Shown here: positions 53,650-63,564 of the stretch, piece by piece | Layout of the letters: every line of letters starts with the position of its first letter | Position numbering within the stretch: the stretch's first letter is position 1 | DNA from: Brevibacillus laterosporus | GTDB lineage: Bacteria; Bacillota; Bacilli; Brevibacillales; Brevibacillaceae | DNA: 64,000 bases | Assembly (NCBI GenBank): GCA_007833815.1 | Contig: CP033464.1 | Coordinates: forward strand, 2,489,501-2,553,500 | Direction of reading: 5' to 3' | The notes under the pieces: model-generated | What the model was told of the DNA's origin: nothing | Database searches by the model: none | What the model saw: the letters and a program-made list of their open reading frames with translations, nothing else | Translations under genes and position numbers: made by a program

Positions 53650-54003
53650 ATGAGTAAGATTATCATTTATTATGATGAGCATTGCAACATGTGCTGTTTT
53701 ATTCGCAAAACGTTGACTCACCTATTATTGCCTGGGAAAAAGCAGCAAATAGCATGGCGTCACTATGAGGAAGTATCTGTTTGTAATTTGCATGACAAGG
53801 CGTGCGGAGAGGCGATGGAGGTACACCTCCCTTCAGGAGAGCGTTTGCGAGCGTTTTATGCCGTGAGAAAATTACTTAACCTTACCTATTTCTGCTGGCT
53901 GGCGCCTCTTTTCTATTTACCAGGTGCTGCATATGTGGGCGAAAAAGCGTATGCTTGGGTTGCACGAAATCGTTATCATTGGTTTGGAAAATCGGAGGGA
54001 TGA
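53650..54003 (+). CDS. DUF393 (DCC family) thiol-disulfide protein
   Basis: 117 residues with IIYYDEHCNMCCFIRKTL, the DxxCxxC motif of the DCC family, related to thioredoxins. Function unknown. Overlapped or closely followed by the next small gene; part of the dinB transcript. Confidence 0.88.
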   Translation: MSKIIIYYDEHCNMCCFIRKTLTHLLLPGKKQQIAWRHYEEVSVCNLHDKACGEAMEVHLPSGERLRAFYAVRKLLNLTYFCWLAPLFYLPGAAYVGEKAYAWVARNRYHWFGKSEG

Positions 54004-54008
54004 CCGTA

Positions 54009-54203
54009 ATGGCGGAAATGAATCGGTTTCATTGCTGTGCGACGTGTCAGCATTTTCGTGTGAGCAAAGGTGAAAATGGTGTTAAAACCACGTACTCCTG
54101 TAGTAGGCTGGGTTTTGAGACACAGTCTTCCTATCGTTTTGATTGCTGGCAACCAACAGAGCGTGTTCGCAGATTAGTCGAAAAAGAGAATCTTCCTTTA
54201 TAG
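54009..54203 (+). CDS. Small cysteine-rich protein (64 residues)
   Basis: CCATCQHFR near the N-terminus, then CSRLGFETQ and FDCWQPTERV: four or five cysteines that could bind zinc. ATG 54009 follows TCGGAGGGATGACC. Conserved in style with small proteins near yqeG in Bacilli. Function unknown. Confidence 0.7.
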   Translation: MAEMNRFHCCATCQHFRVSKGENGVKTTYSCSRLGFETQSSYRFDCWQPTERVRRLVEKENLPL

Positions 54204-54314
54204 CAGATTTGATTTTGTTTTGCAACAAGCCTTCTAAATATGGTATAGTTAGTCCCGATATCTCGTTCGTGGTGCATGCAAGACCAGTGAACGGTGAACG
54301 GGAGGTACGGGCAT

Positions 54315-54842
54315 TTGCTTTTACAGAAGTTAACCCCTAGTGAATATGTGGAATCCATCTTTTCCATTGATATAGATGAACTCCGAAAACGGAACATCAA
54401 AGCGGTGATTACTGATTTGGATAACACGTTAGTTGCTTGGGATACACCAGATGCAACTCCAGAGGTAGTCGATTGGCTCAAGCGTCTGGATGAAGCAGGA
54501 ATTCAAGTGACGATTGTATCCAATAATAACAAGGCGAGGGTTTTACACTTTTGTGAGCCCCTACAATGCCACTATATTCCGGCTGCGCGAAAACCTACCA
54601 ATCAGGCTTTTAAACGTGCGGTTGAGGTAATGAATGTTCGCATTGAGGAGACAGTGGTTATTGGCGATCAACTGTTTACGGATGTGCTAGGTGGCAACTT
54701 ATTAGGATTTCATACGATTTTGGTTGTCCCCGTAAAAAATTCGGACGGTTTTTTTACGCGATTTAACCGGAAAATGGAACGACTTGCCCTGCACTGGATG
54801 AGCAAGAAAGGAATGATTTCGTGGTACAACAACAAGAAGTAG
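54315..54842 (+). CDS. yqeG: YqeG-family HAD phosphatase
   Basis: 175 residues. HAD motif I in AVITDLDNTLVAWD, motif II in TIVSNNNKARV, motif III/IV in AARKPTNQAFKRA and VIGDQLFTDVLGGN. Founding member of the YqeG HAD_IIIA family, related to PGP phosphatases. TTG start at 54315 behind CGGGAGG. Overlaps the yqeH start by 22 nt, as usual in Bacilli. Confidence 0.92.
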   Translation: MLLQKLTPSEYVESIFSIDIDELRKRNIKAVITDLDNTLVAWDTPDATPEVVDWLKRLDEAGIQVTIVSNNNKARVLHFCEPLQCHYIPAARKPTNQAFKRAVEVMNVRIEETVVIGDQLFTDVLGGNLLGFHTILVVPVKNSDGFFTRFNRKMERLALHWMSKKGMISWYNNKK

Positions 54843-55960
54843 ATCAGGACTTCGAGGGCCCAATCAGCTGTGCGGGTTGCGGAGTTGAGATACAGGCAGA
54901 AAACAAAGCGAAGCCAGGTTATGCACCTGCTTCTGCATTGACGCGTGATGTTGTGATTTGTCAGCGTTGTTTCCGTATCAAGCACTATAATGAAGTAGCA
55001 CCTGTAGAGATGCATGATGATGACTTTTTACGTATTTTAAATGGAATTGGTTCCACAAAATGCTTAGTGGTTATGGTAGTCGATTTGTTTGACTTCCAAG
55101 GTTCTTGGCTACGGGGCTTACCGCGCTTTGTTGGACAAAATCCAATCTTGCTGGTAGGTAATAAAGTAGACTTGCTACCACGTAATATCAATCTTAATCG
55201 TGTGAAAAACTGGATTCAGCATGAAGCGAAAGAGCGCGGCCTAAAGCCAAATGAAGTGGTTCTTGTGAGTGCGGAAAAAGGAAACGGGATTGACGAATTG
55301 CTGGCTCGCATTGGAGAATTCCGCAAAGGACGGGATGTTTATATTGTAGGTGTAACCAATGTAGGTAAATCCACACTGATTAATCGGATTTTACATGACT
55401 ACGGTGCTGCTGATATGGAAATCACCACATCGCCGTTCCCAGGCACTACCTTGGATAAGATTGAGATTCCTTTAGAGGATGGTCGTTCTATATTTGATAC
55501 ACCTGGGATTATTAATCGTGATCAAATTGGTCACTTGGTGTCACCAGAAGATTTACGTAAACTTACGCCTAAATCACGGATTAATCCGCGTGTCTTCCAA
55601 TTAAACGATAAGCAGACGCTGTTCTTTGGTGGATTGGCACGCATTGATTATGTAAGCGGAGAACGTCAGCCATTTGCTTGCTATCTGGCTAATGATCTTT
55701 ATCTTCACCGTACAAAGATGGATAATGCGGAAGAAGTGTTGGCGAAGCATCATGGGGAGATGCTTGCACCACCTTCAGGAGAAGCGGCTAAGGCGTTATT
55801 GCCATTCACTCGCTACACATTAAAAATTGATACAACTGGGCCAACGGATATCGTTATTGCTGGATTAGGCTGGATTGCGCTTCAGGGGAAAGTAAAAGGG
55901 GTCGTAGAAGTGCATGTGCCTAAGGGCGTAAGCGTCGGATTACGAAAAGGCTTAGTTTAA
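54821..55960 (+). CDS. yqeH: Ribosome biogenesis GTPase YqeH
   Basis: 379 residues. N-terminal zinc finger (CAGCGVEIQ ... VICQRCFRI) and a circularly permuted GTPase domain: G4 VGNKVDLLP precedes G1 [12 protein letters not shown] and G3 FDTPGI. YqeH is required for assembly of the 30S subunit. GTG start coupled to yqeG. Confidence 0.95.
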   Translation: MVQQQEVDQDFEGPISCAGCGVEIQAENKAKPGYAPASALTRDVVICQRCFRIKHYNEVAPVEMHDDDFLRILNGIGSTKCLVVMVVDLFDFQGSWLRGLPRFVGQNPILLVGNKVDLLPRNINLNRVKNWIQHEAKERGLKPNEVVLVSAEKGNGIDELLARIGEFRKGRDVYIVGVTNVGKSTLINRILHDYGAADMEITTSPFPGTTLDKIEIPLEDGRSIFDTPGIINRDQIGHLVSPEDLRKLTPKSRINPRVFQLNDKQTLFFGGLARIDYVSGERQPFACYLANDLYLHRTKMDNAEEVLAKHHGEMLAPPSGEAAKALLPFTRYTLKIDTTGPTDIVIAGLGWIALQGKVKGVVEVHVPKGVSVGLRKGLV

Positions 55961-55989
55961 CCAAGCTCGTGACGATCACTTGAACAACA

Positions 55990-56020
55990 AGCAAGCCCCT
56001 TCTTTGCGGAGGGGCTTTTA
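55990..56020 (+). terminator. Terminator-like hairpin between yqeH and aroE
   Basis: AAGCCCCT pairs with AGGGGCTT around a 9-nt loop, followed by TT. It argues against an aroE start at the TTG 55980. Confidence 0.65.
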
Positions 56021-56045
56021 TATCTTACTTGGGGGAGGGGTCTTC

Positions 56046-56900
56046 CTGTTACATAGTAAAACAACAATGGTTGGATTATTTGGTCGTCCCGTGGGACATT
56101 CACTATCTCCGGTGATGCATAATACGGCTTTTGAACATAACCAATTGCCTTATGCTTACGCTGCTTTCCAAGTTGATGATCATCAGATAAAAGAAGCGGT
56201 CGAGGCTATTCGAGCTTTAGGCATGCGGGGAGTTAATGTTACCATTCCGCATAAGATAGCGGTTATTCCGTATCTGGATAAAATTGATCCCTTGGCAGAA
56301 CGCATTGGAGCCGTTAATACTATTGTAAACGAAGATGGTACCTTGATTGGATATAATACGGATGGAACAGGTTATGTTCGCTCTTTGTTGGAAGAAACAG
56401 GGGTTAATCTAACAGAGCAAGTCGTTACGTTACTCGGTGCTGGCGGTGCTGCTCGTGCTGTTGCTTGTACGTTGGTGGAACGTGGAGTAAAAGAGATTCG
56501 GATTGTCAATCGCTCGCTTGAACGAGCTGAAATGTTGGCAATGGCTCTTGGGTCACAAATTCCTGTGCGTGTCTATTCATTTTCTCAAGCAGAGCAAGCG
56601 ATTCTAGATAGCACACTTTTAATCAATACCACTTCTATTGGAATGTACCCTCACATTCATGAGATGCCCGTGGATAAGGAGTGCTTACGAGCTGATTTGA
56701 TTGTAAGCGATCTGATCTATAACCCATTAGAAACAAAATTGTTACAGCATGCCAAAGCAATTGGAGCCACTCATCACTCGGGCGTTGGCATGTTTATTAA
56801 TCAAGGTGGGCTTGCTTACGAATTGTGGACAGGAGAAGCGGCGCCTACTGATAAAATGAGAGAAATAGTGTTGCAGCACTTGCAACAAGGAGGAAATTAA
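56046..56900 (+). CDS. aroE: Shikimate dehydrogenase
   Basis: About 284 residues: [20 protein letters not shown] (shikimate binding), NVTIPHK with the catalytic lysine, [12 protein letters not shown] (NADPH binding) and the C-terminal [14 protein letters not shown]. It reduces 3-dehydroshikimate in aromatic amino acid synthesis. The start is uncertain: a CTG at 56046 sits 5 nt after GGGGGAGGGG, the next ATG (56067) is too far from it, and 55980 lies before a terminator hairpin. Confidence 0.93.
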   Translation: MLHSKTTMVGLFGRPVGHSLSPVMHNTAFEHNQLPYAYAAFQVDDHQIKEAVEAIRALGMRGVNVTIPHKIAVIPYLDKIDPLAERIGAVNTIVNEDGTLIGYNTDGTGYVRSLLEETGVNLTEQVVTLLGAGGAARAVACTLVERGVKEIRIVNRSLERAEMLAMALGSQIPVRVYSFSQAEQAILDSTLLINTTSIGMYPHIHEMPVDKECLRADLIVSDLIYNPLETKLLQHAKAIGATHHSGVGMFINQGGLAYELWTGEAAPTDKMREIVLQHLQQGGN

Positions 56901-57191
56901 ATGTTAACTGGTAAACAAAAACGCTATTTGCGTTCTATGGCTCATCACCTCGCGCCAATTTTTCAAGTAGGTAAGGGTGGGGTAAATGAAAATATGGTGA
57001 AGCAAATTCAGGAGGCTCTTGAAGTACGCGAATTAATTAAAGTCTCCATTTTGCAAAATAATGCGGATGACAAATATGCAGTAGCAGAAGCATTGGCTAC
57101 TGGAGCAGGCGCTGAAATGGTACAATTGATCGGTCATACCGTTGTCCTGTATAAAGTATCAAAAGAAAACAAAACGATAGTGCTACCATAA
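56901..57191 (+). CDS. yhbY: CRM-domain RNA-binding protein YhbY (YqeI)
   Basis: 96 residues: LTGKQKRYLRSMAHHLAPIF, QVGKGGVNENMVKQIQEALE, then ELIKVSIL. The GxxG loop in VGKGG binds RNA. Associated with pre-50S ribosome assembly. Starts directly after the aroE stop. Confidence 0.95.
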   Translation: MLTGKQKRYLRSMAHHLAPIFQVGKGGVNENMVKQIQEALEVRELIKVSILQNNADDKYAVAEALATGAGAEMVQLIGHTVVLYKVSKENKTIVLP

Positions 57192-57207
57192 GGACTACAA
57201 AAAGCCT

Positions 57208-57798
57208 ATGAAACGTATTGGGATAATGGGCGGCACATTTGATCCTATTCATAACGCACATCTGTTGATTGCTGAACAGGCGAGAGAAAAGGCAAAGCTT
57301 GATGAAGTTTGGTTTATGCCTGCGCATATCCCGCCACATAAACAACAGAAAAAAAGTGTAGCGAACGCTACTCATCGAGCGGAAATGGTACGGCTGGCTA
57401 TACGTAAACATCCACAGTTTCGGATCACAATGGTGGAGTTGGATCGTGAAGGTCCCTCTTACACCGCTGATACCATGCAACAATTGGTGGCATTGCATCC
57501 TGATTGCCAATTCAACTTTATTATTGGAGGAGACATGGTAGAGATGCTACCACAGTGGTATGCCATAGAAGAGTTGGTGAGACTGGTACGTTTTATTGGG
57601 TTTCATCGCCCGCAGGCAGCACCGCAGCCTTCAAAATGGACAACGTATGTGGATTTTATCGAAATACCGCTTTGGGAGCTTTCTTCTACGTATATCCGTG
57701 AACAGGTCCAGATTGGCAAAAGTATTCGCTATCTTGTTCCTTCAGCGGTGGAATGCTATATAAAGGAGAGCGGGTTATATGGAGCTGATCCAACATAG
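57208..57798 (+). CDS. nadD: Nicotinate-nucleotide adenylyltransferase
   Basis: 196 residues: IGIMGGTFDPIHNAHLLIAE with the HxGH-like nucleotide motif, and ISSTYIR-like LSSTYIREQV near the end. Converts nicotinate mononucleotide to deamido-NAD. Overlaps yqeK by 20 nt. Confidence 0.95.
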   Translation: MKRIGIMGGTFDPIHNAHLLIAEQAREKAKLDEVWFMPAHIPPHKQQKKSVANATHRAEMVRLAIRKHPQFRITMVELDREGPSYTADTMQQLVALHPDCQFNFIIGGDMVEMLPQWYAIEELVRLVRFIGFHRPQAAPQPSKWTTYVDFIEIPLWELSSTYIREQVQIGKSIRYLVPSAVECYIKESGLYGADPT

Positions 57799-58348
57799 AG
57801 AAGCTTTGCTTACACAGGTTCGATCCCAAATGCATGAAAAACGTTATCAGCATACCTTAGGCGTAGCAGAAGTAGCCAAAGAGCTGGCTGTTCGTTTCGG
57901 AGCCGACCCGATTAAAGCTGAGCTAGCTGGACTGTTGCATGATTACTGCAAATGCTGGGAGATTTCGCGACTGCGAGATTATCTGCTCCGTTATGATTTT
58001 CCACAGGATTTGCTTTCAGGGGATAAAGAATTATGGCATGCCTTTGTAGGCGCGATTGTGGTACATCAGGAGCTACAGATACAAGATGTTGAGATATTGC
58101 AAGCGATTCGTTATCATACGACAGGACGTGAAAACATGTCCTTGTTGGAGAAAGTAGTTTGTCTTGCTGATTACATCGAACCCAACCGTAATTATCCTGG
58201 TCTAGAGGAGATTAGACGTCTAGCAAAGCAGGATTTGAATCAGGCGCTTGCTTTAGCACTCGGGGGAACCATATGTTTTTTAATTGAAAAAAAACAGCGG
58301 GTATATCCGCTCACATTACTTGCTTATAATGATCTTGTAAAAGAATGA
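57779..58348 (+). CDS. yqeK: HD-domain protein YqeK, Ap4A hydrolase type
   Basis: 189 residues with the HD signature: HTLGVAEVAKELAVRFG, AGLLHDYCKCW, HAFVGAIVV. YqeK proteins are symmetrical Ap4A hydrolases in Gram-positives. Position between nadD and rsfS is conserved. Confidence 0.93.
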   Translation: MELIQHREALLTQVRSQMHEKRYQHTLGVAEVAKELAVRFGADPIKAELAGLLHDYCKCWEISRLRDYLLRYDFPQDLLSGDKELWHAFVGAIVVHQELQIQDVEILQAIRYHTTGRENMSLLEKVVCLADYIEPNRNYPGLEEIRRLAKQDLNQALALALGGTICFLIEKKQRVYPLTLLAYNDLVKE

Positions 58349-58358
58349 GGAGGCCTTC

Positions 58359-58709
58359 ATGATACAATTGGACAATCAATTACTACAACTGGCATATAAA
58401 GCGTGTGAAGATAAGAAAGCAGAAAATATAGTGGTGCTAGACATCCATACAATCTCTGTTATGGCGGATCGTTTCATTATTTGTCATGGTAACAACGAAC
58501 GCCAAGTACAGGCAATTGTTCGTGAAATTCGTGATCAAGTACACAAAAATGGGTATATCATCCGTGGCATTGAAGGGGAAGACCAAGGACGTTGGGTATT
58601 GGTTGATTGTGGCGACGTAGTTGTTCACGTATTCCATAAAGAAGAGCGCGATTTCTACAACTTGGAAAAACTATGGTCTGATGCACCTCGCGTCACTGTA
58701 GAAGTGTAG
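58359..58709 (+). CDS. rsfS: Ribosomal silencing factor RsfS
   Basis: 116 residues: VVLDIHTISVMADRFIICHG, RGIEGEDQGRWVLVDCGDVV, VHVFHKEERDFYNLEKLW, diagnostic of RsfS/YbeB (Iojap), which binds L14 and blocks subunit joining. SD GAGGAGG. Confidence 0.95.
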   Translation: MIQLDNQLLQLAYKACEDKKAENIVVLDIHTISVMADRFIICHGNNERQVQAIVREIRDQVHKNGYIIRGIEGEDQGRWVLVDCGDVVVHVFHKEERDFYNLEKLWSDAPRVTVEV

Positions 58710-58719
58710 GAAAAAGGCT

Positions 58720-59463
58720 ATGTCATATACGCATTTAGCTTCAGTCTATGATGCGTTGATGGCGGATACGCCTTATCAGGACTGGCTGGATTGGGCGGAG
58801 GACTATTGGCAGATGCACGGTAAGCCACAAACGATCCTTGATCTGGGGTGTGGCACGGGCAGTATCGCCATCCCTCTGGCCCAAAAAGGCTATCAGGTAA
58901 CAGGTGTTGACTTGTCGCCAGAGATGCTTGCGATTGCCTATGAAAAAATGAAAACAGCGCACGTTGATGTGACGTGGCTCGAACAGGATATGACAGAACT
59001 CTCTGTTAGCCCGATCGATTCCGTCATCTCTTTTTGTGATTGCCTTAGTTATGTCACGGAAAAAGAAGATGTGCAAGCCACGTTTCAGCGTGTTTACCAG
59101 CATTTGAAACCGGGTGGAACTTTCCTATTTGATGTACATAGCCCTTTTAAGATTCTCCAGTTTTTTGGAAACCACACATTTGGGCATGTAGATGAGGAGA
59201 TTAACTACATCTGGCAATGCTATACGGATGAAGAACGATTGGAAGTGGAGCATGAGCTTACTTTCTTTATTCGTTTGGAAAATGGATGCTATCAAAAACG
59301 GGAAGAAACACAATACCAACGGGCCTATCAGCCGATGGAGATCATTTTATGGTTACGAGAAGCTGGATTTGAAGAGATTAAGCTTACCGCTGACTTTGTG
59401 AATCTACCCCCTGTTGCTGAAAGCGAGCGTCTGTTTTTCTCAGCCAAACGTTCTCGTGATTGA
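58720..59463 (+). CDS. yqeM: Class I SAM-dependent methyltransferase, YqeM type
   Basis: 247 residues: ILDLGCGTGSIAIPLAQKGY (motif I), VTGVDLSPEML (motif II), ISFCDCLSYV. The conserved place behind rsfS identifies it as YqeM. Substrate unknown. Confidence 0.9.
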   Translation: MSYTHLASVYDALMADTPYQDWLDWAEDYWQMHGKPQTILDLGCGTGSIAIPLAQKGYQVTGVDLSPEMLAIAYEKMKTAHVDVTWLEQDMTELSVSPIDSVISFCDCLSYVTEKEDVQATFQRVYQHLKPGGTFLFDVHSPFKILQFFGNHTFGHVDEEINYIWQCYTDEERLEVEHELTFFIRLENGCYQKREETQYQRAYQPMEIILWLREAGFEEIKLTADFVNLPPVAESERLFFSAKRSRD

Positions 59464-59479
59464 CATGTTCCCGTAAAAA

Positions 59480-59797
59480 CGACTATAATCGACTCATATA
59501 TGAACAAAGCGATAATGAGGCCTAGTACAAAAGCTAGATCCGGTATAAAGAGAGTTGACGGTAGGTGCGAGTCAACCCGATTCTTTTGGAACTCCCCTCA
59601 TTGCTTTTTTGCTGAAGACTTCTGTTGTGTAAGCAAAAGCGTCTGTCCACGTTACGGAAAAAGGAAGGGAGTAAGGCTACTAGGCGGCGTTTTATAGCGT
59701 TAAACAGTTGCTTTGCTAACTAGGGTGGTACCGCGAGAAGAAAAACAACCTCTCGTCCCTAGCAGCTTTTTCGGCTGTTAGAGATGTGAGGTTTTTT
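59480..59797 (+). promoter_or_regulatory. T-box leader of leuS
   Basis: The T-box sequence AGGGTGGTACCGCG is at about 59722-59735. Stem I upstream contains a candidate specifier GAA-CTC with a Leu CTC codon (59592-59594). A terminator (CCTC stem ... GAGG plus seven T, about 59748-59797) follows and would be replaced by the antiterminator when uncharged tRNA-Leu binds. It explains starvation-controlled leuS expression. Confidence 0.92.
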
Positions 59798-59917
59798 TGT
59801 GTGTCTTGGACGTTAGACGGCTATTCGTCTGCCGATTTTTAATAGACACGATAACCTTTTGTACATGGTATTAATGAGAACAAGGATTTGTGAAAGAATA
59901 GAAGGAGGATGTAGCAA

Positions 59918-62389
59918 ATGTCTATGCCGTACAATCCACAAGAGCTGGAAGTCAAATGGCAGAAAAAATGGAACGAACAACAAACAAACAAAACGGTGGA
60001 GGATTCTTCCAAGCCTAAATTTTACTGTCTAGAGCAATTTCCGTATCCATCTGGTCGTTTGCACATGGGTCACATGCGTGTATATTCAATCGGAGATGTT
60101 ATTGCTCGTTTGAAGCGTATGAATGGTTTCCAAGTATTGCACCCGATGGGATGGGATGCATTCGGTCTGCCAGCTGAGAATGCTGCGGTTAAATTTGGAG
60201 CGCAGCCAGCTACATGGACGTATGAAAACATCGACTTTATGAAAATGCAATTAAACCGTCTTGGTGTGAGTATTGACTGGAGCCGTGAAGTGGCGACTTG
60301 CTCCCCAGATTATTATAAATGGACGCAATGGTTGTTCTTAACCTTCCTAGAACAAGGGCTTGCTTATCGTAAGCGTGCTTTTGTGAACTGGTGCCCAGAA
60401 TGTTCTACCGTACTTGCGAACGAGCAGGTTATTGATGGCTTATGCTGGCGTTGTGATTCAGAAGTGACTAAGAAGGATCTGGAACAGTGGTTCTTTAGCA
60501 TTACCGACTATGCTGAGCGTCTTTTGACTGACTTGGATAAATTATCGGGATGGCCGGAAAAAGTACGTACTATGCAGAAAAACTGGATTGGAAAAAGCGA
60601 AGGAGCTAATGTAACTTTCACGATTCCAGAGCAAAATGACGAGCAAGTAAACGTATTTACAACTCGTCCTGACACGCTGTATGGCGTAAGTTATATGGTA
60701 TTGGCACCAGAACATCCGTTAGTACCTAAATTGATCGCTGGTAAAGAACAAGAAGCCTCTGTACTTGCCTTTGTAGAAGAAATGAAGAAAGAGAGCGACA
60801 TTACCCGCACAGCGACCGATGCTGAAAAAGTGGGACTCTTCACGGGAGCCTACGCGAAGCATCCACTAACCGGAGAGCAGGTACCAATCTGGGTAGCGAA
60901 CTATGTACTGCCCGACTACGGTACTGGTGCTGTTATGGGTGTGCCAGCTCATGATGAACGTGACTTTTCTTTTGCGAAAAAGTATGATTTGGCGATTAAA
61001 GTAGTTATTAATCCGGAAGATCCAGAAATTTTTGCTGAAGAAGTTGGTGTGGATGCCGCTTATACAGAAGATGGTACCATGATGAACTCAGCTCAATTTG
61101 ATGGGATGCCAAACCGTGAAGCGATCAAAGCGATTGCCGATTTATTGGAACAGCAAGGCAAAGGTGGATTAACTACCACTTATCGTCTGCGCGACTGGCT
61201 GGTTTCTCGACAACGTTACTGGGGATCTCCTATTCCAATCATTTATTGCGATAGCTGTGGTGTAGTTCCTGTGCCAAAAGATCAGCTTCCTGTGTTGTTA
61301 CCGGAAGATGTAGTCATTGATGGAAAACGTAATCCTTTGACTAGTTCTGATGAATTCACGAAGACAACGTGTCCAACATGCGGCGGTGCAGCAAGACGCG
61401 AGACAGATACGATGGATACATTCATCGATTCCTCTTGGTACTATCTACGGTACACAGATGCACATAACACAGAACTGCCTTTCTCTAAAGAGAGCGCAGA
61501 CAAGTGGATGCAAGTGGATGAATACATTGGCGGTATTGAGCATGCGATCTTGCACTTGTTGTATTCTCGATTCTTTACTAAAGTACTGCATGATGCAGGC
61601 ATGCTTTCTTTCGACGAACCATTCCGTAGCTTGTTAACACAAGGAATGGTACTAAAAGATGGAGCTAAAATGTCTAAATCAAAAGGCAACGTCGTGAGTC
61701 CAGATGATATGATCGAGAAGTACGGAGCAGACACTGTTCGTCTGTTCATTCTGTTCGCAGCTCCACCTGAACGCGATCTAGATTGGACAGATACGGGAGT
61801 AGAAGGAAGCTTCCGTTTCTTGAACCGCGTATGGCGCTTGGTAGAAGGTAATCAAGAATTGTTCCAAGCTCCTTACCAAGTAGCAGCGAACGATGATGCA
61901 GCCAAAGACTTATATCGTACCACGCATCATACCATTAAAAAGGTAACAGAAGATATCGGTGAGCGTTACACCTTTAACACGGCGATCAGTACGATCATGG
62001 AACTAGTTAACAAGATGTACAGCTATCCAGCAGAATCAGACCGTGGAACCTTTGCTTATGCAATGGAAAGCTTGATCATTCTACTTGCACCAATCGCACC
62101 ACATATCTCTGAAGAAATGTGGCAGCAATTAATCGGTAAGACAAGTAGCGTACACATGCAAGAATGGCCAACGTTTGATCCACAAGCACTGGTGTTAGAT
62201 GAAGTGGAAATTGTTATCCAGATCAATGGTAAAGTGCGCGATAAGATGGTAGTTGCCAATGGCCTTAGTAAAGAAGAATTAGAAAAACATGTACTTGGTC
62301 ACGAAAAGGGAATCGCGCTAATCGACGGTAAAACCGTTCGTAAGGTGATTGCTGTCCCAGGTAAATTGGTTAACATTGTAGTAGGTTAA
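59918..62389 (+). CDS. leuS: Leucyl-tRNA synthetase
   Basis: 823 residues. HIGH-type motif in [12 protein letters not shown], editing domain in the middle ([29 protein letters not shown]), KMSKS in [12 protein letters not shown], and a C-terminal [14 protein letters not shown] tRNA-binding end ([15 protein letters not shown]). Full length for bacterial LeuS. ATG 59918 behind GAAGGAGGATG. Controlled by the upstream T box. Confidence 0.97.
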   Translation: MSMPYNPQELEVKWQKKWNEQQTNKTVEDSSKPKFYCLEQFPYPSGRLHMGHMRVYSIGDVIARLKRMNGFQVLHPMGWDAFGLPAENAAVKFGAQPATWTYENIDFMKMQLNRLGVSIDWSREVATCSPDYYKWTQWLFLTFLEQGLAYRKRAFVNWCPECSTVLANEQVIDGLCWRCDSEVTKKDLEQWFFSITDYAERLLTDLDKLSGWPEKVRTMQKNWIGKSEGANVTFTIPEQNDEQVNVFTTRPDTLYGVSYMVLAPEHPLVPKLIAGKEQEASVLAFVEEMKKESDITRTATDAEKVGLFTGAYAKHPLTGEQVPIWVANYVLPDYGTGAVMGVPAHDERDFSFAKKYDLAIKVVINPEDPEIFAEEVGVDAAYTEDGTMMNSAQFDGMPNREAIKAIADLLEQQGKGGLTTTYRLRDWLVSRQRYWGSPIPIIYCDSCGVVPVPKDQLPVLLPEDVVIDGKRNPLTSSDEFTKTTCPTCGGAARRETDTMDTFIDSSWYYLRYTDAHNTELPFSKESADKWMQVDEYIGGIEHAILHLLYSRFFTKVLHDAGMLSFDEPFRSLLTQGMVLKDGAKMSKSKGNVVSPDDMIEKYGADTVRLFILFAAPPERDLDWTDTGVEGSFRFLNRVWRLVEGNQELFQAPYQVAANDDAAKDLYRTTHHTIKKVTEDIGERYTFNTAISTIMELVNKMYSYPAESDRGTFAYAMESLIILLAPIAPHISEEMWQQLIGKTSSVHMQEWPTFDPQALVLDEVEIVIQINGKVRDKMVVANGLSKEELEKHVLGHEKGIALIDGKTVRKVIAVPGKLVNIVVG

Positions 62390-62410
62390 TATAGGATTCA
62401 TGTAAAAAGG

Positions 62411-62461
62411 AAAGCCTCTTCTACTGATGCTAGAATTTAGCATAAGGAAGGGGCTTTTTTC
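62411..62461 (+). terminator. Terminator after leuS
   Basis: AAGCCTCTTC pairs with GAAGGGGCTT, with an inner ATGCTA/TAGCAT stem, followed by six T. Confidence 0.9.
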
Positions 62462-62507
62462 CTATGCGTATATGTCAAGTAGCTTTTATATGGTCAAATC
62501 ATTCTTT

Positions 62508-63335
62508 CTAATACTGACGCTCCAACTGCTCTTTCATTTCCCGTTGATCCTCTACAAATTTTTTCTGTGTAATTCGGAACACATGATGAAAAACGCCAGG
62601 TAGAGAGGCTTGCAAGATCCGTAGTCCTTCCCCTGTGATTCCTCCTGGAACGCAGACACGAGCCTGTAGTTCAGGCAAAGTAAAATGACCTTGTTTTAAC
62701 AATTCAGCTACTCCAATTAGCATTTGTGTAGTTAAATGAACGGCGGTTTCATGAGGTAAGCCGGTTTCTTCTTCAGCAGAACGAATTATTTGTTGCATTG
62801 TATAGCTGAGAAAGGCAGGACCACAACTGGCTATATCTGCCGAAATTCGCAAAAACGGTGATTGAATTTCCAATGGCAGACCAATATGTGATAAAAGATG
62901 GAGCAAACGTTCTTTCGTTTCATCTGTGGCGCGACGACCGTATTCGAGCAAAACAAGTCCACTCAAAGCATGATTAGTGATACTTGGAACAGCACGTATG
63001 ACCTGACAAGGAACCAATTCCTCCAGTTCTTCTACTAAAATAGGACTGGTGATGGTAATTAAGACCTGCTCCCTAGAAAGAGAAGAAGCGAATTCAGCTA
63101 AGGCTGTTCGATATTCTTTTGGCTTGACACATAAAAAAATAAGGTCGCAATTGGTAACGACGTCAGCATTATTTGAAGCGATTTGTAATCCAGGAAATTG
63201 TTCTTGTAGAATGGACAATTTGTCTAGAGTTCGATTAAAGGCCCGTATATTTTCGGGTAGCACGGCTTGAGAGCGAATGAACGATTGAATAAGCATGCCC
63301 CCCATACTGCCGGTTCCGATAAAACCAAGTCGCAT
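62508..63335 (-). CDS. comER: ComER, pyrroline-5-carboxylate reductase-like protein
   Basis: 275 residues starting MRLGFIGTGSMGGMLIQSFI (NADP-binding Rossmann loop). P5CR-like features follow: FLCVKPKEYRTALAEF, and the C-terminal GITGEGLRILQASLPG in place of the usual PGGTT...L motif. In B. subtilis comER lies beside yqeM, divergent from comEA. It influences sporulation and biofilm formation there; it is not thought to make proline. Confidence 0.88.
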   Translation of the reverse strand: MRLGFIGTGSMGGMLIQSFIRSQAVLPENIRAFNRTLDKLSILQEQFPGLQIASNNADVVTNCDLIFLCVKPKEYRTALAEFASSLSREQVLITITSPILVEELEELVPCQVIRAVPSITNHALSGLVLLEYGRRATDETKERLLHLLSHIGLPLEIQSPFLRISADIASCGPAFLSYTMQQIIRSAEEETGLPHETAVHLTTQMLIGVAELLKQGHFTLPELQARVCVPGGITGEGLRILQASLPGVFHHVFRITQKKFVEDQREMKEQLERQY

Positions 63336-63517
63336 GATAATCCCTCCACCACTTCTTCTTTTGTAAATAGCTGTACAAGCAATGCATTTTCGTTCTAAAT
63401 AGAGGTTTTTATATCTTATGTGGTGAAGGAGGGGTTCATGTTTTTTTGAGAGGTTAACGTTCTGTTTGGTAACAAAAAAACTCTCTGTAAAAGAACAAAA
63501 GCCTGTTTGGTTGGGAG

Positions 63518-63549
63518 AAAACTACTTATGCAAATAAGTAGTTTTTTTG
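63518..63549 (-). terminator. Terminator of the symporter gene (bidirectional hairpin)
   Basis: AAACTACTTAT and ATAAGTAGTTT pair around a 3-nt loop, with T-rich sequence on both sides. It lies 16 nt after the symporter stop. Confidence 0.8.
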
Positions 63550-63564
63550 TGAAAAATCAATTCG

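Noticed and set aside
54131..54481. Minus-strand ORFs across the yqeG-leuS region
   Set aside because: They are antisense to well-conserved genes on the plus strand and lack ribosome-binding sites.
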